Part shown: piece by piece, positions 29,262 through 38,670 of the stretch | Layout of the letters: each line of letters starts with the position of its first letter | How positions within the stretch are numbered: position 1 is the stretch's first letter | Source of the DNA: Alphaproteobacteria bacterium | GTDB lineage: Bacteria > Pseudomonadota > Alphaproteobacteria > Caulobacterales > Maricaulaceae | NCBI GenBank assembly: GCA_016124665.1 | Contig: WGNH01000003.1 | Span: 62,001-126,000, forward strand | Length of the DNA: 64,000 nucleotides | Direction of reading: 5' to 3' | Program-made: the position numbers and the translations under genes | Notes under the pieces: model-generated | Told to the model about the DNA's origin: nothing | The model's input: only the letters and a program-made list of their open reading frames with translations | Database searches by the model: none

Positions 29262-30245
29262 CTACATGGAGGCGGCTTTTAGCGCAGGCAAGTCCGGAAC
29301 GCCACTCCCCGGTGCGGCGGATGACAGCCGCTTTCGCAGAGCCTTGACCGTGCTGGCGATTTCATCCTTGGCTTTTTCCAGCGTTTCGCCGTCCGCATAG
29401 GCTGCAAATGTGCCGATGGCCAGCTCCTTGGCGAGACGGAAATTCTTGACGTTGCGCTCCTCCGGATTGCGGAAGTTGCGGACGTGATCAATCAACGCCT
29501 CCGCCACCTGAACGGCTTCATAGCGCCCGCCCTGCTCCAGCTGGTCGCGAAGCTCGCGTGCGGTGCGCATCATGTCAGCCGGATCAAAGACCTTTGCCGG
29601 ACCGGCTTTCGAATCGAACTGCAATTCCGCTGTCACCACCACCCGCATGGCCAGGCGGCGAATGCGCTCGCTCTCGATCTGTTTCTTGGCCTCGCGGATA
29701 CCCTGATAAGCTTCGCGCAGCTGGTCTTCATTGCCGTCGGCCTTGGCTTGCAAGGTATTGGGAACGATCAGGGAATCTTTCACAGCCGCCGCACGTTCGC
29801 CAGACCGCCGGTCCGGCCCCACATAATCGCTGGTCACGACAAAGGCCTTGCGGTTGCGGATCATTGTCCGGATCCGGTCCTCGGCGAACTGGGTGGAAAA
29901 CGGGCGGACAATCACATCGTCAGCGCCGGATTCGATCGCGTTTCGCACATGGCCGCCATCCCGGGTCCAGGATGTCAGCGCAATAACGGCATAGGGGTTG
30001 GGCGTTGCCTCACCGCGGCGGATCATCCGCACGAGTTTGAGGACGTCCACCTTGGGTGACGAGCATTCGGCCACGATCAGATCCCAGTTGTTTTCGCGCA
30101 GCTGACGCTGGAACTCCTCGATCGCGCTGCAAGCCTCGATCGACTTGAAACCGATTTCGTTGAGCGCATAGCGGGTTGTGCGTAAATTCACGTGCACAGG
30201 GTCAAATAGCAGGACGGCTGCGCGCTGAAGATCCATTTCTGCCAT
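29262..30245 (-). CDS. Degenerate receiver-domain protein
   Basis: 327 residues. Residues 8-125 have a CheY-like receiver fold, but the phosphorylation site is altered: the acidic pair is reduced to FDP (Asp15), the phospho-acceptor position is Glu60 (LIVAECSSP), Thr91 is kept, and the conserved lysine is Arg114 (VRPFS). A YVGPDRRSG motif follows, then a long helical region rich in Glu/Arg ending in a Lys-rich tail. It is probably a phosphorylation-independent signalling or scaffold protein. The ATG at 30245 follows GGGGTG; an upstream TTG is the alternative. No output domain recognised. Confidence 0.75.
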   Translation of the reverse strand: MAEMDLQRAAVLLFDPVHVNLRTTRYALNEIGFKSIEACSAIEEFQRQLRENNWDLIVAECSSPKVDVLKLVRMIRRGEATPNPYAVIALTSWTRDGGHVRNAIESGADDVIVRPFSTQFAEDRIRTMIRNRKAFVVTSDYVGPDRRSGERAAAVKDSLIVPNTLQAKADGNEDQLREAYQGIREAKKQIESERIRRLAMRVVVTAELQFDSKAGPAKVFDPADMMRTARELRDQLEQGGRYEAVQVAEALIDHVRNFRNPEERNVKNFRLAKELAIGTFAAYADGETLEKAKDEIASTVKALRKRLSSAAPGSGVPDLPALKAASM

Positions 30246-30310
30246 GAGTTGCACCCCGGACTGCAAAGGCAAGTGAAGGGTCAGAATGGCAAGAAATGAT
30301 TGATACCGGC

Positions 30311-31048
30311 TTACTTTGAAGATGCGAATCTTATCGGTGCTGCTTCAATTATTGCGGAAAAGCTGGCTGCTTCGAGGCTGGCACCGCCGACCAGCGCTCC
30401 ATCGACATCGCTGATCGCGAGAATTCCGGACGCATTCTCCGGCTTGACCGAGCCGCCGTACAAAATCTGCACGCCGCTGCCATCCGGCACTTTGCTGCGG
30501 ATAAAGCCATGCATCGCTGCGATATCATCAAGAGACGCCGTCAGGCCCGTGCCGATAGCCCAGACGGGTTCATAGGCGATGACATAGCCGCCATGATCCG
30601 GCAGGGATTCAGCCAGTTGCTGCCCGACGACCGCCTCGGCCTTCCCGGCGCGGCGTTCAGCTTCGCTCTCGCCAACACAGATGACCGGTATCAAGTCGGC
30701 AGACAGGGCGCTCAACGCTTTGGCGCAGACCATTGTGCTGTGCTCATTATGGTCAGCCCGGCGTTCCGAGTGACCAAGAATAACGTGGCTGGCCCCTGCA
30801 TCTTTCAGCATTTCTGCCGAAATATCGCCCGTATGAGCGCCTGATTGTTCGGTATGGCAGTCCTGCCCGGTGATTTTCACCGGACCTGCAATTTCTGCTG
30901 CGCTCTGAATCAGGGTGGCAGGAGGTGCAATGAGAATGTCGAGATCGGCTCTTGAATTCGCAATGCCACGAATTTCTTCTAGAAATACAAGTGATTGGCG
31001 CAAGCCGTTCATTTTCCAATTGCCTGCGATCAGCATGCGTCTTGCCAT
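30311..31048 (-). CDS. tpiA: Triosephosphate isomerase
   Basis: Interconverts dihydroxyacetone phosphate and glyceraldehyde 3-phosphate. N-terminal LIAGNWKMNG carries the substrate Asn and catalytic Lys, VILGHSERR the electrophilic His, and VIAYEPVWAIGTG the catalytic Glu. 245 residues; strong GGAGGGG before the ATG. Divergent from ppiD across 112 bases. Confidence 0.98.
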   Translation of the reverse strand: MARRMLIAGNWKMNGLRQSLVFLEEIRGIANSRADLDILIAPPATLIQSAAEIAGPVKITGQDCHTEQSGAHTGDISAEMLKDAGASHVILGHSERRADHNEHSTMVCAKALSALSADLIPVICVGESEAERRAGKAEAVVGQQLAESLPDHGGYVIAYEPVWAIGTGLTASLDDIAAMHGFIRSKVPDGSGVQILYGGSVKPENASGILAISDVDGALVGGASLEAASFSAIIEAAPIRFASSK

Positions 31049-31160
31049 GCGCCCCTCCAGCCTTGCGATTCCTTGCGACCGGACAATGACGCCGCGCTTG
31101 CGGCCTGTAAACGCCGCCGCTAGTTTCCGCCCCTCACGCTAGAATAACGGACCATCGTCA

Positions 31161-33071
31161 ATGCTTTCTGCCGTTCGCAACGCTCTCAAGTCTCCCATTT
31201 TCATGGTTATCATCGGTCTGATGATCGTGAGCTTCGCGCTCTGGGGGGTGAACGACATTTTCCAGTCACCCGGAAATTCCGTGACCGTGGTGGGAGGCGA
31301 ACGCGTTACAGCGTTTGAATTGCAGCGTGATTTCGAACGCGCTGTGCAGCGCGAACGCGAGGAAAACCCGACTTATACGCAAGAGCAGGCCCGGGCCGAC
31401 GGGCTGGGGGATCAGGTCCTCAACCAGCTGGTGCTGGACGCCATGCTGCGCTCCCAGGCCCGGGAATTGGGTATTGCCGCTTCCGATTCCGCCGTGCGGG
31501 ATGAAATCCTGTCCTACGAGGCCTTCGTGAATCCCGTGACCGGCGGCTTCGACCGGATCGGATATTCCAACTTCCTCAGAAGCGCCGGGCAGCGCGAGAA
31601 CCAGTTCGAGGCAGAGATCCGTAATGACCTGGTGCTGCGCCAACTGACCGAGGGCCTGTTCGACGGTATCCGCCAGCCGGATGTCTACCGCACCATTCTG
31701 ACGCGTTTCCTGGCCGAGACACGCGATCTCGAAGCCATTGTCATCTCGCCCGCCGCGGCCGGCGAGATCGGCGAACCCACCGACGAACAATTGCAATCCA
31801 CCATCGACAATACCCCGCAATTCTTCACCACGCCGGAACGCCGGGGCTTCACCCTGATGCGGCTGCGGATTGATGATTATCTGGGCAATATCACCGTTGA
31901 TGAAACCCGGATTGCCGAGCAATACGAGTATGAGTTGGAGACGGGGGCGATCGGAACGCCGGCGTCCCGGACCTACACGCAGATTTCGTTCGACAATGAA
32001 GCCGCCGCGCGCGAGGCCGCCGAACGTCTCGGCAATGACGAGGATCCTGCTGCCATTGCGAGTGATCTCGGCGGCAATCCACCGTCCCGGCAGGAAGACC
32101 GCCAAGCCTATCAGATCCCTGATACGAATGTCCGCGACGCGCTGTTTGAAATGGCGGCCGGCGATACAGCCGCTATCGAAACCCGGTTCGGGAGCTGGTT
32201 CGCCCTGGTGGTGGAAGCCGCACAAGAGGATGACATCCCGACTCTGGAAGAGCGCAGCGAGGAGATTCGCGAGCTTCTGGCGCGTGCCGCCGCGGAAGAT
32301 GCGCTTTATGCCGATCTGGGCGAGTATGAAGAAGCCCGCGGCAGCGGTTTCAATGTCGAGGAAGCCGCGGCTGCTGCGGCCATTCCCTATGAAGTCTACC
32401 AGCCGGTGGATGATCAGGGCCGCGACGAGGACGGCCGGTTTGCCTTCAGCTTTTTCGCCGAACAGGAAATCCTTGCCGCCGTCTTTGCCAGCCAGCCCAT
32501 GCTGGACGGTGAACTGACCGAGTATGGTGATGGCAATTTCTATGCGGTCCGTGTGGATGTCGTCGAAGAGGCCCGCGTCCGGACGCTGGAGGAAGCCCGC
32601 GATGACGCCGAAACGGTCTGGCGGCTGCAGGAAATCGACACGCGGCTGGAAGAGCTGGCAACGGAAGTGGCCGGGCTTGTGGAAAGCGGGCAGTCATTTT
32701 CGTCCATCGCGGCGGCCAATCCCGATTTCCGGATCGAGCAGGCCAGCCTGCGCCGCGGGGAATCGGCTGACAATTTCAGCCGCCAGGTCGTGGAGCTCGC
32801 CTTCACCATGGATATTGGCGACATTGAAGCCACGCGCTCCGGCTCCGGGCGTTCGCACATGGTGTTACGGGTGAATGATGCCCGCGATGGTGAAATCCGG
32901 CCGGAAATTGTCACCCAGGTGGATGAGTTTCTGGACCAGGGCTATCGCCGCGACATTGATTCGAGCCTTGTCTCCGCGCTTTACCGCGAGTTTGACTATG
33001 ATGGGTCGGAGGTTGACGTCCGCTTGCGCGACCAGGCCCTGGGCGTGGTCGATCCCAACGCAATCCGGTGA
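31161..33071 (+). CDS. ppiD: PpiD-like periplasmic folding factor
   Basis: Membrane-anchored peptidyl-prolyl isomerase/chaperone that helps new periplasmic and outer-membrane proteins leave the Sec channel. The N-terminus has a membrane anchor (about residues 11-30, FMVIIGLMIVSFALWGVND) followed by a SurA_N-like helical region (VLNQLVLDAMLRSQARELGI), then a parvulin-type region and a long helical C-terminus. 636 residues, the usual size. The stop codon overlaps the GTG of trpE; this ppiD-trpE order is typical of the group. Confidence 0.93.
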   Translation: MLSAVRNALKSPIFMVIIGLMIVSFALWGVNDIFQSPGNSVTVVGGERVTAFELQRDFERAVQREREENPTYTQEQARADGLGDQVLNQLVLDAMLRSQARELGIAASDSAVRDEILSYEAFVNPVTGGFDRIGYSNFLRSAGQRENQFEAEIRNDLVLRQLTEGLFDGIRQPDVYRTILTRFLAETRDLEAIVISPAAAGEIGEPTDEQLQSTIDNTPQFFTTPERRGFTLMRLRIDDYLGNITVDETRIAEQYEYELETGAIGTPASRTYTQISFDNEAAAREAAERLGNDEDPAAIASDLGGNPPSRQEDRQAYQIPDTNVRDALFEMAAGDTAAIETRFGSWFALVVEAAQEDDIPTLEERSEEIRELLARAAAEDALYADLGEYEEARGSGFNVEEAAAAAAIPYEVYQPVDDQGRDEDGRFAFSFFAEQEILAAVFASQPMLDGELTEYGDGNFYAVRVDVVEEARVRTLEEARDDAETVWRLQEIDTRLEELATEVAGLVESGQSFSSIAAANPDFRIEQASLRRGESADNFSRQVVELAFTMDIGDIEATRSGSGRSHMVLRVNDARDGEIRPEIVTQVDEFLDQGYRRDIDSSLVSALYREFDYDGSEVDVRLRDQALGVVDPNAIR

Positions 33072-34504
33072 CCGAAAGCCTTCTTGCTGCCGGTGCCGGT
33101 CTGGTCTCGGTGACCCGGGTCGATGACCTGACAACACCGGTTGCGGCTTTCCTGAAACTGGCAAAGGACCGGAACAACGCCTTCCTGCTGGAATCGGTGG
33201 AGGGTGGATCGTTTCGCGGCCGGTATTCGGCCATCGGCTTTGATCCGGATCTGGTCTGGACCGTCGAAAAAGGCCGGCCCTTCCTGCAGACAACCGCAGA
33301 CGGAGCGCCGGTTGCGGACGGGAGCGACCCGATAGCGTCACTCCGGTTGATTGTCGAGGCGTCCCGCCTGCCCGGCCTGGACGATACGCCGTCAATCGCC
33401 TCCGGGCTTTTCGGCTATATCGGCTATGATCTCATCCGCGCGATCGAACCCCTGCCTGACAATCAGGCAGACGATCCGGCCGGCATTCCCGAAGCGCGCC
33501 TGACCCGGCCGCGCACGGTCATCGTCTTTGATGCCCTGCAGCAGGAAATCACCGCCTATGGACGTGTACCGGCCGGCGGCTCTGCGGATGCGGTCCGCAA
33601 AACGCTGGAGTCGCTTCTGAAAGAGCTTGATGCGCCGCTGGGTCCTGCGAAGACGGCACAGCCGCAATCGATTGCGCCGGAATCCACCTTTAATGCCGAT
33701 GCCTACCGGGCCAGCGTTGCACGCGTGAAGGAGCACATCCGCGCGGGCGATATCTTCCAGGGTGTGCTGAGCCAGCGCTTTTCCACGCCCTTCACCCTGC
33801 CGCCCTTTGCGCTTTACCGCGCCCTGCGGCGGCTGAACCCCTCACCTTTTCTGTTTCACTTCCAGTTCGACGGGTATGCGGTCACCGGCTCGAGCCCGGA
33901 AATCCTGGTGCGGCTCCGCGATGGCGTCGTCACCGTGCGGCCGATTGCGGGCACACGGCCACGCGGGGCGAACCCCGCCGAAGATGCTGCGCTGGAAGCC
34001 GATCTTCTGGCAGATCCGAAAGAGAGCGCCGAACACATGATGCTGCTGGATCTTGGCCGCAATGATATTGGCCGTGTTGTCCGGCCCGGGACGATCCGCA
34101 TCACCGAGAGGGAAATCGTCGAGCGCTACAGTCATGTCATGCACATCGTCTCGAATGTCGAAGGTGAACTGGCCGAGGGCAAGGATGCCATATCCGCCCT
34201 GTTTGCCGGTTTCCCGGCCGGTACGGTGTCGGGCGCGCCAAAAGTGCGGGCGATGCAGATCCTTGACGAGATCGAACCTCACAGGCGCGGCTATTATGCT
34301 GGCGCGGCCGGCTATTTCAGCTTCGACGGCAATATGGACATGGCGATCACCTTGCGCACTGCGCTGATCCGGGACGGCCAGATGCATGTGCAGGCCGGGG
34401 CGGGAATCGTACTGGATTCCGACCCCGAGGCCGAACGTCAGGAATGCATCAACAAGGCGCGCGCGCTATTCCGTGCCGCCGAACAGGCCCATCGATTCGT
34501 CTGA
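33068..34504 (+). CDS. trpE: Anthranilate synthase component I
   Basis: Chorismate-using subunit of anthranilate synthase, first committed step of tryptophan synthesis. Chorismate-binding motifs are visible: GSSPEILVRL, IAGTRPRG, DLGRNDIGRV, and the C-terminal VQAGAGIVLDSDPEAE. GTG start overlapping the ppiD stop; 478 residues. The 3' end overlaps the convergent deacetylase gene by 39 bases. The partner subunit gene trpG follows 1 kb downstream. Confidence 0.97.
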   Translation: MTESLLAAGAGLVSVTRVDDLTTPVAAFLKLAKDRNNAFLLESVEGGSFRGRYSAIGFDPDLVWTVEKGRPFLQTTADGAPVADGSDPIASLRLIVEASRLPGLDDTPSIASGLFGYIGYDLIRAIEPLPDNQADDPAGIPEARLTRPRTVIVFDALQQEITAYGRVPAGGSADAVRKTLESLLKELDAPLGPAKTAQPQSIAPESTFNADAYRASVARVKEHIRAGDIFQGVLSQRFSTPFTLPPFALYRALRRLNPSPFLFHFQFDGYAVTGSSPEILVRLRDGVVTVRPIAGTRPRGANPAEDAALEADLLADPKESAEHMMLLDLGRNDIGRVVRPGTIRITEREIVERYSHVMHIVSNVEGELAEGKDAISALFAGFPAGTVSGAPKVRAMQILDEIEPHRRGYYAGAAGYFSFDGNMDMAITLRTALIRDGQMHVQAGAGIVLDSDPEAERQECINKARALFRAAEQAHRFV

Positions 34505-35398
34505 CGCACCGGCGGTCCTTACCGGTTGCTGCCCCCTGTCTGCATAGTCCTGGATGGTGACAAAGCGGACCGAACGGGCGGTTTCCGTTTCCAGCCAGGC
34601 CTCCAGCACATCCAGCGTGCCCCCACGCGGATGGCCGATGGCGATGGCCTGCCCGTTCCGGTGTGCCGCCTCGACGAGGACATCCAGCATGGCCGGGATG
34701 TTTCCGGCGTCATGATCGATAAAGATATCCCGCCGCAATGTGGTGAGGCCCAGAGTCCGGGCAATCATTCCGGCCCGGCTGCGCCCGGTTGTCAGCGAAT
34801 CCAGGAAAATCAGATCGCGGCCTGTCAGCGGTCCCAGGGCCGCGCGCATGGCATCCGCATCGGCTGTAAAAGCGCTGCCCATGTGATTGTTGAGCCCGAT
34901 CGCGCCCGGCACGCGCGCCAGCGCGGCCTCGATGCGGCGGGCGGTCTCCACAGGCGGCAGGTAGCGGTTGAGGGCGCCGGGGCCCGGGTCTTCCAGACCA
35001 AAGGGCTCCATCGGCATGTGCAGGAAAACCGAATGTCCCCGAGCATCGGCCATGACGGCAAGCTCCGGCGTCTGCTCCGCATAAGGCAGGAATGACAGGG
35101 TCAGCGGAATATCCAGCGCCATGGCGCGGCGCGTCAATTGCGGGTCGATACCGGCATCATCCATGACCAGCGCCACGACGGGACGTGTGTCGATCACGGT
35201 TGATTCCACAGGCTGCGGCGAAACCGAAGCGGCCGGCAGAGCCGCTTCCACGCTGGCGGTCCATGTTTCTACCGGGCGCGGATCGGCTTCCGCCGTTGCC
35301 CGGCCGATTTCAAACGCCGCCGCACCGGCCAGAAACGCCAGCGAGGTGATCAGGCCCGAAATCAGCGGCGTCGCCGGATGAATGGTATTGCGGCTCAT
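34466..35398 (-). CDS. Divergent polysaccharide deacetylase-family protein
   Basis: 310 residues with an N-terminal membrane or signal segment (residues 12-32) and a periplasmic NodB-like barrel of the divergent polysaccharide deacetylase type (DUF610/YibQ). Family motifs: VALVMDDAGIDPQLTRRA and FLHMPMEPFG; later AIGHPRGGTLDVLE. Often found near ctp/envC cell-wall genes in other bacteria; here it sits on the opposite strand between trpE and trpG. Enzyme activity is not established for this family. Confidence 0.88.
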   Translation of the reverse strand: MSRNTIHPATPLISGLITSLAFLAGAAAFEIGRATAEADPRPVETWTASVEAALPAASVSPQPVESTVIDTRPVVALVMDDAGIDPQLTRRAMALDIPLTLSFLPYAEQTPELAVMADARGHSVFLHMPMEPFGLEDPGPGALNRYLPPVETARRIEAALARVPGAIGLNNHMGSAFTADADAMRAALGPLTGRDLIFLDSLTTGRSRAGMIARTLGLTTLRRDIFIDHDAGNIPAMLDVLVEAAHRNGQAIAIGHPRGGTLDVLEAWLETETARSVRFVTIQDYADRGQQPVRTAGASDESMGLFGGTE

Positions 35399-35516
35399 GA
35401 CAGGATGACCACACCGCTTCGGTTAATGTCCCGTTTACCGCTGATAACGGCATTGCGGCGTTGCACACAGGCGGTCCGTGCCTAGATTACCGCGCAGCCA
35501 ACAGGACCCGTGCCCC

Positions 35517-36110
35517 ATGCTGCTGATCATCGACAATTATGACAGCTTCACCTTCAACCTCGTGCATTATTTCGAGGAGCTGGGGGCGGAAACACATGTC
35601 ATCCGCAATGATGTGATGACGGCCACCGAGGCACTGGCGATGAAGCCTGCAGCCATCTGTCTGTCGCCCGGGCCGGGGCGTCCGGACACTGCCGGCATCT
35701 GCCTGGATATCCTGACCACAGCCCCGGAAGACCTGCCCGTTCTGGGCGTCTGTCTGGGGCATCAGTGCATGGGCGAGGTGTTTGGCGGCCGCACGGTGCA
35801 GGCCAAGGCCATCATGCATGGCAAGACCAGCGAGATCACCCATGATGGCAGCGGTGTGTTTGCCGGCCTGCCCAGCCCGTTCGGGGTTGCGCGCTATCAT
35901 TCGCTGGCGGTCGGTGATCTGCCGGAAGATGGCGGGATGATCGTCAATGCGCGCACGGCGGACGGTGAGATCATGGCGATGCGGCACCGCACGCGGCCCC
36001 TGCACGGCGTCCAGTTTCACCCTGAATCCATCGCCTCCCTTCATGGTCATGACGTGCTGGCCAATTTCATGATGCTGGCCGGCCTTCCGGTCAGGGAGAT
36101 TGCCCGATGA
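35517..36110 (+). CDS. trpG: Anthranilate synthase component II (glutamine amidotransferase)
   Basis: Supplies ammonia from glutamine to TrpE. Class I amidotransferase with the N-terminal LLIIDNYDSFTFNLVHYF, nucleophile in LGVCLGHQCMGEVFGG and His/Glu in GVQFHPESIAS. ATG at 35517 chosen because the family N-terminus starts there; 197 residues. Overlaps trpD by 4 bases (ATGA). Confidence 0.97.
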   Translation: MLLIIDNYDSFTFNLVHYFEELGAETHVIRNDVMTATEALAMKPAAICLSPGPGRPDTAGICLDILTTAPEDLPVLGVCLGHQCMGEVFGGRTVQAKAIMHGKTSEITHDGSGVFAGLPSPFGVARYHSLAVGDLPEDGGMIVNARTADGEIMAMRHRTRPLHGVQFHPESIASLHGHDVLANFMMLAGLPVREIAR

Positions 36111-37126
36111 GCGCGCTTCACAACTGCCTGCAATCGCTGTCCCGCGGCGAACACCCGTCTGCCGAAGACATGACCGGCGCGTTTGACCTGCTGATGGAGG
36201 GCGAAGCCGGAGAAGCGGAAATCGGCGGATTCCTGATCGGTCTGGCGGCTGTGGGTGAGACGCCTGAGGATCTTGCCATCGGGGCACAGGCGCTGCGCAA
36301 GCGCATGAAGGGCATTACGGCGCCGGAGGGGGCGATTGATACCTGTGGCACGGGCGGCGATGCCAAGGGCACATACAATATCTCCACCGCGGCCGCGATT
36401 GTGGCGGCGGGTGCAGGGGCCAAGGTGGCCAAGCACGGCAATCGCGCGGCGTCCTCCAAATCCGGTTCGTCGGAAGTGCTGGCGGCCCTGGGCATCAATC
36501 TGGACGCCACACCGGAACAGGTGGAACGGTCGGTGCGCGAAGCCGGGGCCGGCTTTCTGTTCGCGCCCGCGCATCATTCCGCCGTGCGCCATGTCGGCGG
36601 GGCGCGCAAGGCGTTGCGCTCGCGCACAATCTTCAACCTTCTGGGGCCGATGGCCAATCCGGCAGGGGCCAAACGGCAGCTTCTGGGCGTGTTCGATGCC
36701 CGCTGGCAGGCGCCGGTCGCCGAGGCGCTGCACACGCTGGGCTGTGAATTTGCCTGGGTGGTCCATGGCTCGGATGGTCTGGATGAGATCACCACAACCG
36801 GCGAAACCCGTGTGGTCGAGCTGAACAATGGCAAGATCACCGAATTCACGCTGATGCCAGAGGAGGCCGGTCTGGCCACAGCCCGCATCGAGGCGCTGAT
36901 CGGGGGAACGCCGGAAGAAAATGCGGCGGCCTTGCAGGCCCTGCTGGACGGCACGCCGTCTGCCTATCGCGATATTGTGGTGATGAATGCGGCCGCGGCG
37001 CTGATCGTGGCGGGCCTTGCCACGAGCCTGCCTGAAGGCGCGCGGATGGCCGAAGCCGCGATTGATAGCGGGGCGGCGAAATCCACGCTGATGAAGATGG
37101 CCGCCATCTCCCGGGGCGAAGCGTGA
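36107..37126 (+). CDS. trpD: Anthranilate phosphoribosyltransferase
   Basis: Transfers phosphoribose from PRPP to anthranilate. Motifs [17 protein letters not shown] (PRPP/magnesium), [17 protein letters not shown] and [18 protein letters not shown] match the family. 339 residues; start and stop overlap trpG and trpC by 4 bases each, so translation is coupled. Confidence 0.98.
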   Translation: MSALHNCLQSLSRGEHPSAEDMTGAFDLLMEGEAGEAEIGGFLIGLAAVGETPEDLAIGAQALRKRMKGITAPEGAIDTCGTGGDAKGTYNISTAAAIVAAGAGAKVAKHGNRAASSKSGSSEVLAALGINLDATPEQVERSVREAGAGFLFAPAHHSAVRHVGGARKALRSRTIFNLLGPMANPAGAKRQLLGVFDARWQAPVAEALHTLGCEFAWVVHGSDGLDEITTTGETRVVELNNGKITEFTLMPEEAGLATARIEALIGGTPEENAAALQALLDGTPSAYRDIVVMNAAAALIVAGLATSLPEGARMAEAAIDSGAAKSTLMKMAAISRGEA

Positions 37127-37908
37127 ACGCACTGCAGAAAATCGAGGCCTACAAGCGGGAGGAAATTGCGCGCGGCAAGGCGGCTTTCAGCGAGGCCCGG
37201 CTGGCGGAGATGATGTCTGCGGCGGGACCGGCGCGTGATTTTGCCGGCGCGCTGGCGTCGAAAGCCGGATCAGAGGGGGTCGCCCTGATCGCCGAGATCA
37301 AGAAGGCCAGCCCGTCCAAGGGCCTGATCCGGGCCGATTTCGACCCGGCCGCCCTGGCCCGCGCCTATGCAGACGGCGGTGCGGCCTGCCTGTCCGTGCT
37401 GACCGATGCGCCGAGCTTTCAGGGGCATGCCGATTATCTGGCCGCAGCGCGGGCCGCTGCGGCCCTGCCCGCCCTGCGCAAGGATTTCCTGCTCGATGTC
37501 TGGCAGGTGCCGCAATCGCGGGCGCTGGGCGCGGATGCGATCCTGGTGATCATGGCGAGTGTCGATGACGCGCTGGCGCTCGATCTCGTCCAGGCTGCAC
37601 ACGATCTGGGAATGGCGGCCCTGGTCGAAACCCATGACGCGGCCGAGCTGGAACGGGCCCTCGCCCTGCCCTCGCCCCTGATCGGTGTGAACAATCGCGA
37701 TCTGACGACGTTCGAGACCTCGCTTGAAACCTTCGAACGGCTGGCGCGTGATATTCCCGATGACCGATTCGCCATTGCCGAGAGCGGCATCTTCACACCG
37801 ACCGATGTGGCCCGCCTGAAAACAGCGGGCGCAAAAGGCCTTCTGGTCGGAGAAGGCCTGATGCGGCAGGCGGATGTGGCAGCGGCGACTCGGGCCTTAC
37901 TGGCCTGA
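37123..37908 (+). CDS. trpC: Indole-3-glycerol-phosphate synthase
   Basis: TIM-barrel enzyme that closes the indole ring. [16 protein letters not shown] (catalytic lysine), [19 protein letters not shown] and [14 protein letters not shown] are visible. GTG start; 261 residues. End of the trpGDC run; trpF, trpB and trpA are not in this window. Confidence 0.98.
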   Translation: MNALQKIEAYKREEIARGKAAFSEARLAEMMSAAGPARDFAGALASKAGSEGVALIAEIKKASPSKGLIRADFDPAALARAYADGGAACLSVLTDAPSFQGHADYLAAARAAAALPALRKDFLLDVWQVPQSRALGADAILVIMASVDDALALDLVQAAHDLGMAALVETHDAAELERALALPSPLIGVNNRDLTTFETSLETFERLARDIPDDRFAIAESGIFTPTDVARLKTAGAKGLLVGEGLMRQADVAAATRALLA

Positions 37909-37933
37909 CCGGCATTAACTTGACCTTTACCCG

Positions 37934-37948
37934 GAACACTCATAGAAC
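37934..37948 (-). promoter_or_regulatory. LexA operator upstream of lexA
   Basis: Direct repeat gaac-actcata-gaac, the complement of the alphaproteobacterial LexA box GTTC-N7-GTTC. It lies 41 bases before the lexA ATG, so lexA should be repressed by its own product until DNA damage. Confidence 0.85.
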
Positions 37949-37989
37949 ATCCAGAGAAGTTTCCGATTTGTTCCTGCCGGGGTCTGGCC

Positions 37990-38670
37990 ATGCTGACACG
38001 CAAACAACACCAGCTTTTGCTCTTCATCAACAAGCGCTTGAGCGAGGATGGCGTCTCGCCCTCCTTTGAAGAAATGAAGGATGCGCTGGATCTGGCCTCC
38101 AAGTCAGGCGTGCACCGCCTGATCACCGCTCTGGAAGAGCGCGGCTTTATCCGCCGTCTCGCGCATCGCGCCCGGGCGCTGGAAGTGCTGAAAATGCCGG
38201 ATTCCACCTCGCCGGCTGCGATTGCCGCTGATGCTGGAAATGTGGTCCGTCCCGATTTCGGGACCGATCCGGAACCCGCGCAGGGAATCGAGATCGCCGT
38301 GCTCGGCAAGATTGCAGCCGGTGTGCCGATCGAGGCGATCCAGCACGAGCAGGACAGCATCATGTTGCCGCCGGATCTCGCCGGCGGGCGCGGTGAACAC
38401 TACGCGCTGGAGATCGAGGGCGATTCCATGATCGATGCGGGCATTCTCGACGGCGATATCGTGATCATCGAGCGCTGCGACACCGCCACCAATGGCGATA
38501 TCGTGGTGGCGCTGATCGACGAGGAAGAAGCCACGCTGAAACGCCTGCGCAAGAAAGGCGGATCCGTGGCCCTGGAAGCCGCCAATCCGGCCTATGAGAC
38601 ACGCATTTTCGGTCCGGACCGTGTCCGCGTCCAGGGCAAGCTGGTAGGGCTTATCCGCCGCTACCACTAA
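37990..38670 (+). CDS. lexA: SOS repressor LexA
   Basis: Represses DNA damage genes and cleaves itself when RecA is activated. N-terminal winged helix ([16 protein letters not shown] ... [18 protein letters not shown]), cleavage bond Ala110-Gly111 ([10 protein letters not shown]), and the protease dyad Ser146 ([13 protein letters not shown]) and Lys184. 226 residues. A perfect LexA box lies in its promoter. The 3' end overlaps the convergent comEC-like gene by 20 bases. Confidence 0.97.
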   Translation: MLTRKQHQLLLFINKRLSEDGVSPSFEEMKDALDLASKSGVHRLITALEERGFIRRLAHRARALEVLKMPDSTSPAAIAADAGNVVRPDFGTDPEPAQGIEIAVLGKIAAGVPIEAIQHEQDSIMLPPDLAGGRGEHYALEIEGDSMIDAGILDGDIVIIERCDTATNGDIVVALIDEEEATLKRLRKKGGSVALEAANPAYETRIFGPDRVRVQGKLVGLIRRYH

